A DNA stretch of 64,000 nt, from NCBI RefSeq assembly GCF_900106065.1, contig NZ_LT629796.1:1178001-1242000 (forward strand). Reading direction: 5' to 3'. This document shows positions 9,485 to 17,767 of the stretch, in pieces; positions within the stretch are counted from its first letter, which is position 1; the number at the start of each line of letters is the position of its first letter. Made by a program: the position numbers and the translations under genes. Source of the stretch: Pseudomonas mandelii (GTDB lineage Bacteria > Pseudomonadota > Gammaproteobacteria > Pseudomonadales > Pseudomonadaceae). The notes beneath the pieces were generated by a model that saw nothing but the letters and a program-made list of their open reading frames with translations, was not told the origin of the DNA and did no database searches.

Positions 9485-9502
9485 ACTGTCAATTCTGACA
9501 GT
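9485..9502 (+). promoter_or_regulatory. lux-box-like site upstream of the split gene at 9583
   Basis: ACTGTCAATTCTGACAGT is palindromic except at the centre and keeps CT-N12-AG. It is preceded by GACCCCTGGTC (9471-9481), a relative of the GACCGTTCGTC found before the other two boxes. Confidence 0.5.
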
Positions 9503-9915
9503 AGCCAACATTAAAAGCATCTGATGAACTGATGTCGCGGATAAGTTATCGCAAAATTACTTTTTATATATGGAGATTCGCCATGAGCACTGTCGAACTA
9601 ACAAAAGTGGAAAAACCTGTAAAATCGCCAGTATCACCAGAACTAGCCGCGCCCACTGCCCCTGAAACAGACGGAACTACCCTCTACCTAAAGAACTTCG
9701 GAGAAATCCAGCAATTTAGATTTAAGCTTGCCGTTAAATATAAAGGTCAAGCTAGCGGACAACGATGCAAATACTTTATAAAATTTCACAATGAGAGCGG
9801 TTACGAAGAATTATGGCGCGGCGGAATTGATATTAAAGACACCGAGCAGCACATCTCAAAAATCACCACGTATACACTCGAGCCCATCGTTAACAAAAGT
9901 ACGGCTGAGTTTTGG

Positions 9916-11334
9916 GGCTCTTCGCATTTAAGGGTGTAGAAAAAATCTGACCGGCTGGAAAAGGAGTCGAGGATCTTAGAAAATGTAAGCTCTCACACCA
10001 ACAAAAACTAAGCCCCCGACGTGAACAATCTTACCTTTTCTAGCCCTGATCTTTCCAGCTTTTGCCAACTGAATAACCTCGGCCTGACTGCCACTGGACA
10101 ACATCTTTGTGCAGAGCGCGCCGTCATCGAATGTCGTTTAACCAAAGCACCCGAGCCATGCCCCAAGTGCGGGGCTGCTGGTGTTTCACGCGGTACTGTC
10201 GATAGGCATCTTGCTCACACACCTTACGGACAACGACCAACCAGATTGCTGCTGCGTATCCGTCGCTGGCGTTGTGCTTGCGGCTGTTTCTGGCATGAAG
10301 ATACAAACAGTGCAGCACCTCCACGTTCAAAGCTTTCATATGGGGCGATACGCTGGGCATTAGCTGCCATCGTGCTGGATCATCTGTCGGTATCTCGTGT
10401 TGCGAGCCAGCTTGATGTTGCATGGCACACCGCTAATAATGCCATTATCAACGAAGGACGGCGCCTGCTTTTTAATGACTCGACACGTTTTGACGGTGTG
10501 ACCGTGCTGGGCGTGGATGAGCATGTTTGGCGACATACACGCTGTGGTGACAAGTACGTCACCATCGTGGTTGACCTTACGCCCGTGCGTAACAAAAACG
10601 GGCCGGCCCGCTTGCTCGATGTGCTGGAAGGCCGCTCCAAACAAGCCTTTAAGCAATGGCTACAGAGTCGCCCCAAATCGTGGCGTGACCAGATCGAAAG
10701 CATTGCCATGGACGGTTTTACGGGGTTTAAATCTGCAGCGCAAGAAGCCCTGCCTCAAGCCCAAACCGTGCTGGATCCTTTCCATGTCGTGCGCTGGGCA
10801 AGCAACATGCTGGATGAATGCCGCCGGCGTGTGCAACACGACATCCTGGGCCGCAGAGGGCGTAAAAATGACCCGCTCTACAAAAGCCGTCGAACGCTAC
10901 TGACTCGGATCAGCTACCTGTCTGACGCCAACAAAAAGCAACTGTTCCAGCTGTTTGCAGATGAGCACCACCTCGAAGTGGATTGCACCTGGAGCATGTA
11001 CCAACGGGTGGTCAGCGCCTACAACGAGCCGGATCGAAAACGTGGTAAAAAACTCATGGAAGAGGTCATAAATATCATTACAGCCAGCGACTTGCCCAAA
11101 GCGCTCATCGAGGTGAAAGGCTTGGGGGAAACGCTGAAAAAATACGCTGAGAGCATCCTTGCCTACTTCGACCGGCCAGGAACCAGCAACGGTCCAACAG
11201 AAGCTATCAACGGGCGACTTGAGCACTTACGAGGTACCGCCTTGGGCTTTAGAAATTTAACCAATTACATAGCCAGGTGCTTGCTGAAGTCAGGAGGGTT
11301 TAGAAATCAGCTACACCCTTAAATGCGAAGAGCC
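9916..11334 (+). mobile_element. ISL3-family insertion sequence, complete
   Basis: The element is 1,419 bp. It is bounded by perfect 24-bp terminal inverted repeats at 9916-9939 (beginning GGCTCTTCGCATTTAAGG) and 11311-11334. It is flanked by an identical 8-bp target duplication, AGTTTTGG, at 9908-9915 and 11335-11342. Eight-base duplications are usual for ISL3 elements. A single intact transposase fills the element and its stop lies inside the right repeat. The perfect repeats, duplication and target reading frame indicate a recent insertion. Confidence 0.95.
10021..11322 (+). CDS. ISL3-family transposase
   Basis: A 433-residue DDE transposase that moves the surrounding IS. It has an N-terminal zinc-finger module (CPKCG, then CACGCFWHED, about residues 40-95), a helix-turn-helix region and the RNase H-like core. 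Probable acidic residues are the Asp in GVDEHVWR, the Asp in AMDGF/LDPFHVVRWA and the Glu in GPTEAINGRLEHLRG. Translation appears to start at GTG 10021 without a strong Shine-Dalgarno, common in IS elements. The frame is uninterrupted, so the element may be active. Confidence 0.92.
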   Translation: MNNLTFSSPDLSSFCQLNNLGLTATGQHLCAERAVIECRLTKAPEPCPKCGAAGVSRGTVDRHLAHTPYGQRPTRLLLRIRRWRCACGCFWHEDTNSAAPPRSKLSYGAIRWALAAIVLDHLSVSRVASQLDVAWHTANNAIINEGRRLLFNDSTRFDGVTVLGVDEHVWRHTRCGDKYVTIVVDLTPVRNKNGPARLLDVLEGRSKQAFKQWLQSRPKSWRDQIESIAMDGFTGFKSAAQEALPQAQTVLDPFHVVRWASNMLDECRRRVQHDILGRRGRKNDPLYKSRRTLLTRISYLSDANKKQLFQLFADEHHLEVDCTWSMYQRVVSAYNEPDRKRGKKLMEEVINIITASDLPKALIEVKGLGETLKKYAESILAYFDRPGTSNGPTEAINGRLEHLRGTALGFRNLTNYIARCLLKSGGFRNQLHP

Positions 11335-11450
11335 AGTTTTGGTATGAGGTAGAAATTGACGGGATCAAAAAAGAATCACACCCCCTTCGTCTCATCGTGG
11401 TGCGTTAGCAAAAGCGCTACAAAAAAACTGGGTCCCACCAACCGCAACTC

Positions 11451-12197
11451 TCAGCGCTGCGCCTCAGCCTCTTCATGCGCGTGGCGCAGCCGCTCCCGAC
11501 TGTTCGTCAAATGCAAACGCATTGCCGCCCGCGCCGCATCCGAATCCTGGCGCGCAATCGCGTCGTAAATCTCTTCGTGTTCGCGGCTCAGGCGACTCAT
11601 GTAGTGCTGCTGATCATCATGGGCCAGGCGCGCGGAGTTCAGGCGGGTGCGCGGAATGATGCTGGTGCCCAGGTGGGTCATGATGTCGGTGAAGTAGCGG
11701 TTACCAGTCGACAGGGCGATTTGCAGGTGGAACTGGAAGTCGGACGCCACGGCATCACTGGCGTGGGCGGCGCTTTCATTCAAGGCGTCCAGCGCGGCGC
11801 GCATCAAGGCCAACTGTTCCGGGCTGCGGCGCTGTGCAGCGAGGCCGGCGGACTCCACTTCGAGGCTGATGCGCAGTTCCAGAATCGCCAATACGTCACG
11901 CAGGGTGACCACGGTCGCCGGGTCGATGCGAAAACCGCTCGGGCTCGGGGTGTCGAGCACGAAGGTGCCGATGCCGTGACGGGTTTCCACCTGGCCAGCG
12001 GCCTGCAAACGTGAAATTGCTTCGCGAACCACGGTTCGGCTGACGCCATGGGCATCCATGATCGCCGACTCGGTGGGCAATTTGTCGCCACGTTTGAGGT
12101 GGCCGTCGCGGATCTGCTCGGACAGCACCGTCACCAATTCCTGTGCGAGGCTGCGGCGCTTGCGAGGGAGGCGTGGTGCGTCGATCGGGTTTTCCAT
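11451..12197 (-). CDS. GntR/FCD-family regulator, probably of the galactarate operon
   Basis: A 248-residue cytoplasmic transcription factor. An N-terminal winged helix (RGDKLPTESAIMDAHGVSRT, about 30-70) is followed by an all-helical FCD ligand domain with LELRISLEVESAGLAA and its metal/ligand histidines toward the end (MTHLG, LHLTNSRERL). I prefer ATG 12197 (MENPIDAPRLPRKRRSLAQ) over ATG 12239, because the latter leaves almost no leader after the operator-like motif at 12251. Regulators of this type (such as GguR/GudR) control galactarate and glucarate genes in proteobacteria. Here accessory DNA separates it from kdgD. Its 3' end is duplicated at 9276-9457. Confidence 0.85.
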   Translation of the reverse strand: MENPIDAPRLPRKRRSLAQELVTVLSEQIRDGHLKRGDKLPTESAIMDAHGVSRTVVREAISRLQAAGQVETRHGIGTFVLDTPSPSGFRIDPATVVTLRDVLAILELRISLEVESAGLAAQRRSPEQLALMRAALDALNESAAHASDAVASDFQFHLQIALSTGNRYFTDIMTHLGTSIIPRTRLNSARLAHDDQQHYMSRLSREHEEIYDAIARQDSDAARAAMRLHLTNSRERLRHAHEEAEAQR

Positions 12198-12250
12198 GGT
12201 GAACGTCTGTCTCGAAAATTGCGGCTGAAACCGCATCATAGCTCAACGCG

Positions 12251-12264
12251 GTTGTACGATCACC
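12251..12264. promoter_or_regulatory. Candidate operator upstream of gntR
   Basis: GTTGTACGATCACC matches the inverse of the motif before kdgD (6832-6845) at 13 of 14 positions. It lies 54 bp upstream of the preferred gntR start, consistent with autoregulation. Confidence 0.55.
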
Positions 12265-12290
12265 ACCACCCACTTTTGTAAGAGCAACCA

Positions 12291-12421
12291 GTGGCGAGGG
12301 GATTTATCCCCGCTGGATGGCGCAGCCATCCCAAAACCCACAGCCTCGGTGCATCAGGTATGCCGAGTGCAGTGGTTTTGCGACGGCTGCGTCGCCGAGC
12401 GGGGATAAATCCCCTCGCCAC
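12291..12421. repeat. Long inverted repeat, REP-like (GTGGCGAGGGGATTTATCCC class)
   Basis: A perfect 23-bp arm starting GTGGCGAGGGGATTTATC is repeated in inverse at 12399-12421. Shorter imperfect matches (GGCTGCGTCGCC and GGATGGCGCAGCC) lie inside. It occupies the 250-bp gap between the 3' end of the ABC gene and the 5' end of gntR; nothing else is seen there. Confidence 0.85.
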
Positions 12422-12450
12422 AAAAGCTCGTTCCCACACGGATTGTGGTG

Positions 12451-14178
12451 TTATGCGATCACGGTCTGGTCCACCAGATGACCATTTTCAATGCGCACAT
12501 GCCGTGGGTGGAAACGCTTCAGACTGCTGCGATGCCCGACGCTGACGATGCTCAACCCCGGTATTTCATCGATCAAGGCCTGATACAGCGACGCCTCATC
12601 CTCTTCGTCCATCGCCGACGTCGCCTCGTCCATGTACAACCACTGTGGTGCATAGAGCAGCGCACGAGCGAAGGCCAGCCGTTGCTGTTCACCCGGCGAC
12701 AGCATGCGCTGCCAGTGATTGGCCTCGTCCAGGCGCGCAACGAGGTGCGGCAAGCGGCAAGTTTCCAGCACATGCACATACCGCTCGTGCGGATAAGTCC
12801 CGCCGGCCTGTGGATAACTCAGTGCCTCGCGCAACGTGCCAATCGGCAGATACGGCTTTTGTGGCAGGAACAGGTAACGCGCCGTCGGCAGACGAATGCT
12901 GCCATGACCCGCCGGCCACAGGTGCCCCATCGCCCGCAGCAAGGTCGACTTGCCGCTGCCGGAACGACCGCTGAGCATGACGCGCTCGCCCTCCTCCACG
13001 GTCATGTCGGCGTTGGTCAGCAAGTGACGACCGTCGGCCAGATCGAGGCCCAGGTTGTGCACCTTCAAGGCTGCACCCGAATTCTGCACATCAATCGCCG
13101 GCGCTCGCTCTTCGTTGTCGGTCATCGCCTGGCGGAAACTCAGCAGACGATCACAGGTGGCTCGCCAAGCGGCCAAGTCCTGGTAGGCGCTGATGAACCA
13201 GCTGAAGTTCTCCTGCACGTTGCCGAACGCGGAGTTGATTTGCATCAGCTCGCCAAGCTCGATCTTGCCGGCGAAGTAACGCGGCGCGGCGACCATAAAC
13301 GGGAAAATGATTGCGATCTGGCCATAACCGGAGGTGAAGAAGGTCAGGCGCTTGGACACTTTCATGATGTCCCAGAAGTTATGCCAGACCAGCCCGAAGC
13401 GCCCGCTCAGACGGCGGTTTTCATTGGGTTCGCCGTTGTACAGCGCGATGCTTTCCGCGTTCTCGCGAACTCGCACCATGGAAAAACGCAGGTCAGCTTC
13501 GAAGCGTTGTTGATTGTTGTTGAGGCCAATCAAACGACGGCCAATCAAGTGCGTCAGCCAGCTGCCGACGGCGGCATAAACCAGAGCGCACCAGAACATG
13601 TAGCCGGGGATGGTGAAACCGAACACTTCGATGCTGCCCGACACGCCCCACAGAATGATCGAAAACGACACCAGACTGACGACGTTGCGGATCAGGCCCA
13701 GCCCCAGGCCCAGCGTATTGGAGGTGAAGCTATTGAGGTCTTCGGAAATCCGCTGGTCAGGGTTATCGGTGTAACCGCCCTGCTCCAGTTGGTAGTAGTT
13801 TTTATGACCGAGCCAACGGGCGAAGTGCTGCTCGGTGAGCCAGGCCCGCCAGCGAATCGTCAGCATCTGCGTCAGGTAGAGCCGATACACCGCGCCGAGA
13901 ATCGCCACCGCCGCGATCCCGCAGAAGTACAGAATCAGTTGCCAGAAAGCCGCTTCGTCCTTCTTTTGCAGGGCGTTGTAAAAATCCTTGTACCAACTGT
14001 TGACCCACACCGAAATCGCCACGCTGAACAGTGACAGCGCAATCACCGCGATCAGCAATGTCCAGGCCTTGCCCTTCTCTTCGCTGCGCCAATACGGCGT
14101 GGTCATCGCCCAGACTTTGCGAAAAAACTGCCCGCGCACAGCATCGTTGACCGCGGAATACTCAGCGTTCTGATTCAT
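12451..14178 (-). CDS. ABC transporter, fused permease and ATPase (SbmA/BacA-YddA type)
   Basis: A 575-residue half-transporter. An SbmA/BacA-like membrane domain (about 1-330, with the typical WVNSWYKDFYNALQKKD segment after helix 1) is fused to a nucleotide-binding domain with Walker A GRSGSGKST, signature LSPGEQQRLAFARAL and Walker B LYMDEATSAMD. Relatives move peptides or cobalamin-like compounds across the inner membrane. The substrate here is unknown. ATG 14178 gives MNQNAEYSAVND; no strong Shine-Dalgarno is visible. It lies downstream of roxSR but behind a strong hairpin, so it is probably a separate unit. Confidence 0.88.
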   Translation of the reverse strand: MNQNAEYSAVNDAVRGQFFRKVWAMTTPYWRSEEKGKAWTLLIAVIALSLFSVAISVWVNSWYKDFYNALQKKDEAAFWQLILYFCGIAAVAILGAVYRLYLTQMLTIRWRAWLTEQHFARWLGHKNYYQLEQGGYTDNPDQRISEDLNSFTSNTLGLGLGLIRNVVSLVSFSIILWGVSGSIEVFGFTIPGYMFWCALVYAAVGSWLTHLIGRRLIGLNNNQQRFEADLRFSMVRVRENAESIALYNGEPNENRRLSGRFGLVWHNFWDIMKVSKRLTFFTSGYGQIAIIFPFMVAAPRYFAGKIELGELMQINSAFGNVQENFSWFISAYQDLAAWRATCDRLLSFRQAMTDNEERAPAIDVQNSGAALKVHNLGLDLADGRHLLTNADMTVEEGERVMLSGRSGSGKSTLLRAMGHLWPAGHGSIRLPTARYLFLPQKPYLPIGTLREALSYPQAGGTYPHERYVHVLETCRLPHLVARLDEANHWQRMLSPGEQQRLAFARALLYAPQWLYMDEATSAMDEEDEASLYQALIDEIPGLSIVSVGHRSSLKRFHPRHVRIENGHLVDQTVIA

Positions 14179-14207
14179 GGAAAAGGCTCGATAAAGAAAA
14201 GAACACA

Positions 14208-14237
14208 CCCGAACCGATCATAGATGATCGGTTCGGG
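14208..14237 (-). terminator. Terminator after roxR
   Basis: A 14-bp perfect stem (CCCGAACCGATCAT and its inverse) with a 2-nt loop. On the minus strand it is followed by a T-rich tract (TGTGTTCTTTTCTTT). It separates roxSR from the ABC gene. Confidence 0.75.
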
Positions 14238-14274
14238 TTATCGCGAGGGCTGGCGTTAATCGTTCAGCGTCCGT

Positions 14275-14835
14275 TCAGCGGCGGACCGGACGCTTTTGCA
14301 GTTTGCGCTGCAGCGTGCGGCGGTGCATGCCCAAGGCGCGGGCAGTGGCGGAGATGTTGCCTTCGTGTTCGGTCAGTACGCGCTGGATGTGCTCCCATTG
14401 CAGGCGGTCCACCGACATCGGGTTTTCTGGCACCAGGGTGTCGAGGTCAGCATGCTCGGAAAGCAGCGCGGCCAGCACGTCGTCAGCGTCAGCCGGCTTG
14501 CAAAGATAGTTGCAAGCGCCGCGCTTGATGGCCTCGACGGCGGTGGCAATGCTCGAGTAGCCGGTGAGGATCACCACGCGCATTTCCGGGTCAAGTTCGA
14601 GCAGTTTGGGCAGCAACACCAGGCCTGAGTCGCCGTCCATTTTCAGGTCCAGCGCGGCGTAATCCGGGATGTCGGCCTGGGCGATGGTCAGCCCTTCTTC
14701 GGCGGAACCGGCGGTGCTGACGCGAAAACCACGGCGGGCCATGGCGCGGGCCATCACACGGGTAAAGGTTGCATCGTCGTCTACCAGCAGCAAATGCGGC
14801 AGTTCTTCGCCTTCAACTTGGATCTCGTCACTCAT
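14275..14835 (-). CDS. roxR: Redox response regulator RoxR (RegA/PrrA family)
   Basis: A 186-residue response regulator. The receiver domain (about 15-125) has acidic LLVDDDATF, a phospho-acceptor Asp in AALDLKMDGDSG and the Lys in YLCKPAD. A Fis-type helix-turn-helix at the end (ISATARALGMHRRTLQRKL) is the highly conserved RegA DNA-binding motif. With RoxS it adjusts terminal oxidases and other respiration genes to redox state. The start at 14835 overlaps the roxS stop by 8 bp, indicating translational coupling. Confidence 0.94.
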   Translation of the reverse strand: MSDEIQVEGEELPHLLLVDDDATFTRVMARAMARRGFRVSTAGSAEEGLTIAQADIPDYAALDLKMDGDSGLVLLPKLLELDPEMRVVILTGYSSIATAVEAIKRGACNYLCKPADADDVLAALLSEHADLDTLVPENPMSVDRLQWEHIQRVLTEHEGNISATARALGMHRRTLQRKLQKRPVRR

Positions 14836-16090
14836 GTTCGTCTCCTCGGGCGACACGGGGCAGGCGCAGCTCGGTGAGCGTGCCGCCTTCCTCATGACTG
14901 TAGAGTTTCACTGAGCCGCCGGCGCGTGTCACGCTGGCCTTGCTCAAAAACAGGCCCAGGCCGAAACCTTTGCCCTTGGTGGTAAAAAACGGCTTGCCAA
15001 TCTGTTCGGCAATGGCCAGCGGCACGCCGGCGCCATGGTCGCGAATGCTGATGGTCAGGTCCTCGGCATTCCAGTCCAGCGTCACTTGCAGCCCTTCGGG
15101 GCACGCATCGGCGGCGTTGTTGAGCAAATTCAGCAAGGCTTGCGTCAGGTCTGGCGGCGGTGCCATGCGTGGCACCGTGCCCTGGCCCAGCCGTTGGAAA
15201 CGGTAACTGGCTTCCGGGCGCATCAAGTGCCAGCGGTTCAGCGCTTCGTCGAGCCAGTCGGTGACGTCCTGCATTTCCACTGCCAGGCGTCGATTGGCCT
15301 CGGCGGCGCGCACCAGTTGCTGCAAGGTCTCTTTGCAGAGTTTGACCTGATCTTGCAACACGCTTAAATCATCCTGCAACAGCGGGTCGGGATGGTCCTG
15401 GCGCATTTCCTTGAGCAACACGCTCATGGTGGCCAACGGCGTGCCCAACTCATGGGCGGCGCCGGCCGCCTGGGTCGCGACGGCCAGCAATTGCTGGTCA
15501 CGCAGGCCTTCTTCACGACGGATGGCGCGCAGTTCTTCCTGGCGGCGCAGCTCTTCGGCCATGCGCGCGGCAAAGAATGTGATGACGGCGGCGGCAAGGG
15601 CGAAACTCAGCCACATGCCGTAGATCTGCAAGTTTTCCCGGGCGATGGGGAAGGTTTCCAGCGGATAGAACCGCGCCAGCAACAACGTATAAAGCGCCAG
15701 CGCGATACCGGACAGAATCACCGAATAGCGCCACGGCAACGTCACGGCGGCGATGGTCAGCGGCACCAGGTAATAGGAAACGAACGGGTTGGTCGAACCG
15801 CCGGAGAAATACAGCAAGGCACTGTGGATAAACAGATCACAGGCCAGTTGCAGGGCATATTCCAGCTCGGTGACCGGCCACGAGGTGCGCAGGCGAACCG
15901 CCGTGAACGCGCACAGCAGCGTCGAACAGCCGAGGGTCATCGCCAGTTGCACCCACGGCAACGGCAGCAGATCGAACCAGTAGGCCAGGCCCACGGAACC
16001 AGCCTGAGCGGCGAGTACCAAGGTGCGGATGAAGGTCAGCCGCCAAAGGTTTTGGCGAGTGGCGGAAGTGATTTGAACGGGGGCGAGCAT
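14828..16090 (-). CDS. roxS: Redox sensor histidine kinase RoxS (RegB/PrrB family)
   Basis: A 420-residue inner-membrane kinase. Six predicted helices occupy about residues 15-180. The loop GGSTNPF matches the RegB quinone-sensing heptapeptide GGxxNPF. The H-box HELGTPLA (near residue 215) carries the phosphorylated His, the Cys in KLCKETL sits where RegB has its redox-active Cys, and the ATPase has NLLNNAADA and GFGLGLFLSK. AGGAG before ATG 16090 sets the start. First gene of the roxSR operon. Confidence 0.94.
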   Translation of the reverse strand: MLAPVQITSATRQNLWRLTFIRTLVLAAQAGSVGLAYWFDLLPLPWVQLAMTLGCSTLLCAFTAVRLRTSWPVTELEYALQLACDLFIHSALLYFSGGSTNPFVSYYLVPLTIAAVTLPWRYSVILSGIALALYTLLLARFYPLETFPIARENLQIYGMWLSFALAAAVITFFAARMAEELRRQEELRAIRREEGLRDQQLLAVATQAAGAAHELGTPLATMSVLLKEMRQDHPDPLLQDDLSVLQDQVKLCKETLQQLVRAAEANRRLAVEMQDVTDWLDEALNRWHLMRPEASYRFQRLGQGTVPRMAPPPDLTQALLNLLNNAADACPEGLQVTLDWNAEDLTISIRDHGAGVPLAIAEQIGKPFFTTKGKGFGLGLFLSKASVTRAGGSVKLYSHEEGGTLTELRLPRVARGDEHE

Positions 16091-16212
16091 GAGCTCTCCT
16101 GATGAGCGCTCCAGGCGGATCGCACGGAGTATAACCAAGCACGGGGGCTGGCAGGCAAAAGTGCGGCAAACAGCCACATGGCAGGAAGTACTGCTGCGTC
16201 TATAAGGACGCC

Positions 16213-16302
16213 TTCGCCGGCAAGCCTCGCTCCTACAGGAATGTGTCGTTCAAAGGATTGGCGTACGACACATTCCTGTAGGAGCGAGACTTGCCCGCGA
16301 AT
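16213..16302. repeat. REP-type inverted pair
   Basis: TTCGCCGGCAAGCCTCGCTC and its inverse, extended by ACGACACATTCCTGTAGGAG, fill most of the 342-bp gap between the divergent roxS and SIMPL genes. I see no other gene in that gap. Confidence 0.85.
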
Positions 16303-16433
16303 GGCCTCGACACGGTCTCCCCCATTCCATCTGTATGGAAGTTGTAACTGTGCGAACCGGATCAATAAAGTTAGAGTCTGATGGTTTCACGCAGGCTCGG
16401 ACCTTAACCCCTGCGCACCTCCAAGGAGTTTTC

Positions 16434-17150
16434 ATGCACAGTTTCCGCCGCAGCGCCGCCCTTCTTGCCCTTAGCGTTGGCACCGTCGCCAGCCTCCCGG
16501 CCCTGGCCGCCGACGAACTTCATTACAACCAGATCGCCCTGCGTGCCGAAGTCAGCCAGGAAGTGGCCCGCGATCAGATGATCGTGACCCTCTACACCGA
16601 AGAACAGAACACCGACCCGGCCAAACTCGCCGCCGACGTCAGCACCACCATGAACAAAGCGCTGGCCCAGGCCAAACAAGTCAAGGAAGTCACCCTGCGC
16701 CAGGGCAGCCGCAACAGCTACCCGATCTACGACACCAAGGGCCAGAAAATCACCGGCTGGCGTGAACGCGCCGAACTGCGCATGGAAAGCTCCGACTTCG
16801 CCGCACTGTCGAAGCTGACCGGCGAACTGCTGACCGACCTGAAAATGGGTGGCATGGACTTCGCCATCGCCACGCCAACGCGCAAGGCCAGCGAAGATGC
16901 GCTGCTTAAAGAAGCTGTCACCGCCTTCAAGGCCCGCGCGCAGCTGGCAACCGATGCGTTGGGTGGCAAGGGTTACAAAATCGTCAGCCTGAACCTGAAC
17001 AGCAACGGTTATCCACAGCCGTACATGCGTGGGCCGATGATGATGAAAGCGGCCGGCATGGATGGCGCTCCGGTGACGCCAGAGGTTGAGGCCGGCACCA
17101 GCCAGGTGAGCATGACGGCAGATGGCGCGATTGAAGTGTTGATGCCTTGA
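16434..17150 (+). CDS. Periplasmic SIMPL (DUF541) domain protein
   Basis: A 238-residue exported protein. A Sec signal peptide (MHSFRRSAALLALSVGTVAS ending ALAADE) is followed by a single SIMPL/BP26-OMP28 domain, with the characteristic LRAEVSQEVARDQMIVTLYT first strand, RNSYPIYD and WRERAELRM. Members are periplasmic or envelope proteins of unclear role that can oligomerise. AAGGAG seven bases before ATG 16434 sets the start. Monocistronic, with its own terminator. Confidence 0.88.
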   Translation: MHSFRRSAALLALSVGTVASLPALAADELHYNQIALRAEVSQEVARDQMIVTLYTEEQNTDPAKLAADVSTTMNKALAQAKQVKEVTLRQGSRNSYPIYDTKGQKITGWRERAELRMESSDFAALSKLTGELLTDLKMGGMDFAIATPTRKASEDALLKEAVTAFKARAQLATDALGGKGYKIVSLNLNSNGYPQPYMRGPMMMKAAGMDGAPVTPEVEAGTSQVSMTADGAIEVLMP

Positions 17151-17171
17151 TTCGATAACCCGTACACAGAA

Positions 17172-17203
17172 ACGGCGGTCACTGAAGTGATCGCCGTTTT
17201 TTG
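17172..17203 (+). terminator. Terminator of the SIMPL-domain gene
   Basis: ACGGCGGTCACT and AGTGATCGCCGT form a stem with a GA loop and one G-T pair, followed by TTTTTTG. Confidence 0.9.
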
Positions 17204-17263
17204 TTGCCTGGCGGAAAGCCGGCAGGTTTGTCTGATGATTTTGTGGTGATTGATCCACCGTCA

Positions 17264-17353
17264 TCGCGAGCAGGCTCACTCCTACATGGGATCAGAGTCG
17301 TACACAAAACCCATGTACACACTCGCCCCCAGTGGGAGCGAGCCTGCTCGCGA
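17264..17353. repeat. REP-type inverted pair
   Basis: TCGCGAGCAGGCTCACTCCT and, inverted, GTGGGAGCGAGCCTGCTCGC lie between the convergent SIMPL and DUF6124 genes. Confidence 0.85.
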
Positions 17354-17369
17354 AAAACGATAACGCGGT

Positions 17370-17738
17370 CTACGCCGGATCGACGTTATCCAGCGCCCGA
17401 TTCACTGCCAACTCCGCCAGCATGATGATCTGCTGAATCGCCAATACCGTATTTCTCTGCGGGCCGATCAGGTTTGCTGCGAAATCACTGGCCATGACAC
17501 TGGCGGACGCCAATGACTCGCAAGCTTGTGCCAGGAGACTTTCGCTGTCCATGTCCGGGGCGACCATGAACATGGTGCTGGGACGGCGGGGTTTGGGGGC
17601 GTATTGATCGGGGGGATCGAGGTAGTAATCGAGGGCGCGTTTTATGGCTTCGCGGTCTTTGAGGAGCGTTTCGGCTTCGGTGGCTTCGGCGGTGGGGGTT
17701 GTGGTGTTGAAGGGTGGATCGGGGACAATTTTGCTCAT
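17370..17738 (-). CDS. DUF6124-type small Pseudomonas protein
   Basis: A 122-residue cytoplasmic protein beginning MSKIVPDPP, with the Pseudomonas-specific pattern of a proline-rich N-terminus, the ALDYYLDPP segment and a C-terminal helix pair (ESLLAQACESLASASVMASD, then QQIIMLAELAVNRALD). I recognise it as the DUF6124/DUF3077-like group, which occurs in several copies per fluorescent Pseudomonas genome; function unknown. Its leader (17739-17960) is unusually long and palindromic and holds a 44-codon ORF. Confidence 0.7.
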   Translation of the reverse strand: MSKIVPDPPFNTTTPTAEATEAETLLKDREAIKRALDYYLDPPDQYAPKPRRPSTMFMVAPDMDSESLLAQACESLASASVMASDFAANLIGPQRNTVLAIQQIIMLAELAVNRALDNVDPA

Positions 17739-17767
17739 TTGCTTTCCCTGTTCATTTTTGGAGCCAT

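Larger units (their letters stand above)
9583..11408 (+). pseudogene. Small Ig-like protein gene interrupted by an ISL3-family element
   Basis: The reading frame starts at ATG 9583 (GGAGA at 9571-9575). It runs 111 codons to ...TAEFW at 9915, where the insertion sequence begins. Removing the IS and one copy of the 8-bp duplication joins it in frame to 11343-11408, restoring a 132-residue protein that ends LRLIVVR. The restored C-terminus (AEFWYEVEIDGIKKESHPLR) follows the same pattern as the 8792 product (VEVQYTVTRDGEVRHSPKVE). The broken gene now ends inside the left terminal repeat, adding six foreign residues. No signal peptide. Function unknown. Confidence 0.85.

Noticed and set aside
9276..9485. 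A 69-codon frame as a regulator gene
   Set aside because: It is only the duplicated tail of gntR, with no DNA-binding domain and a frame that opens in unrelated promoter DNA.
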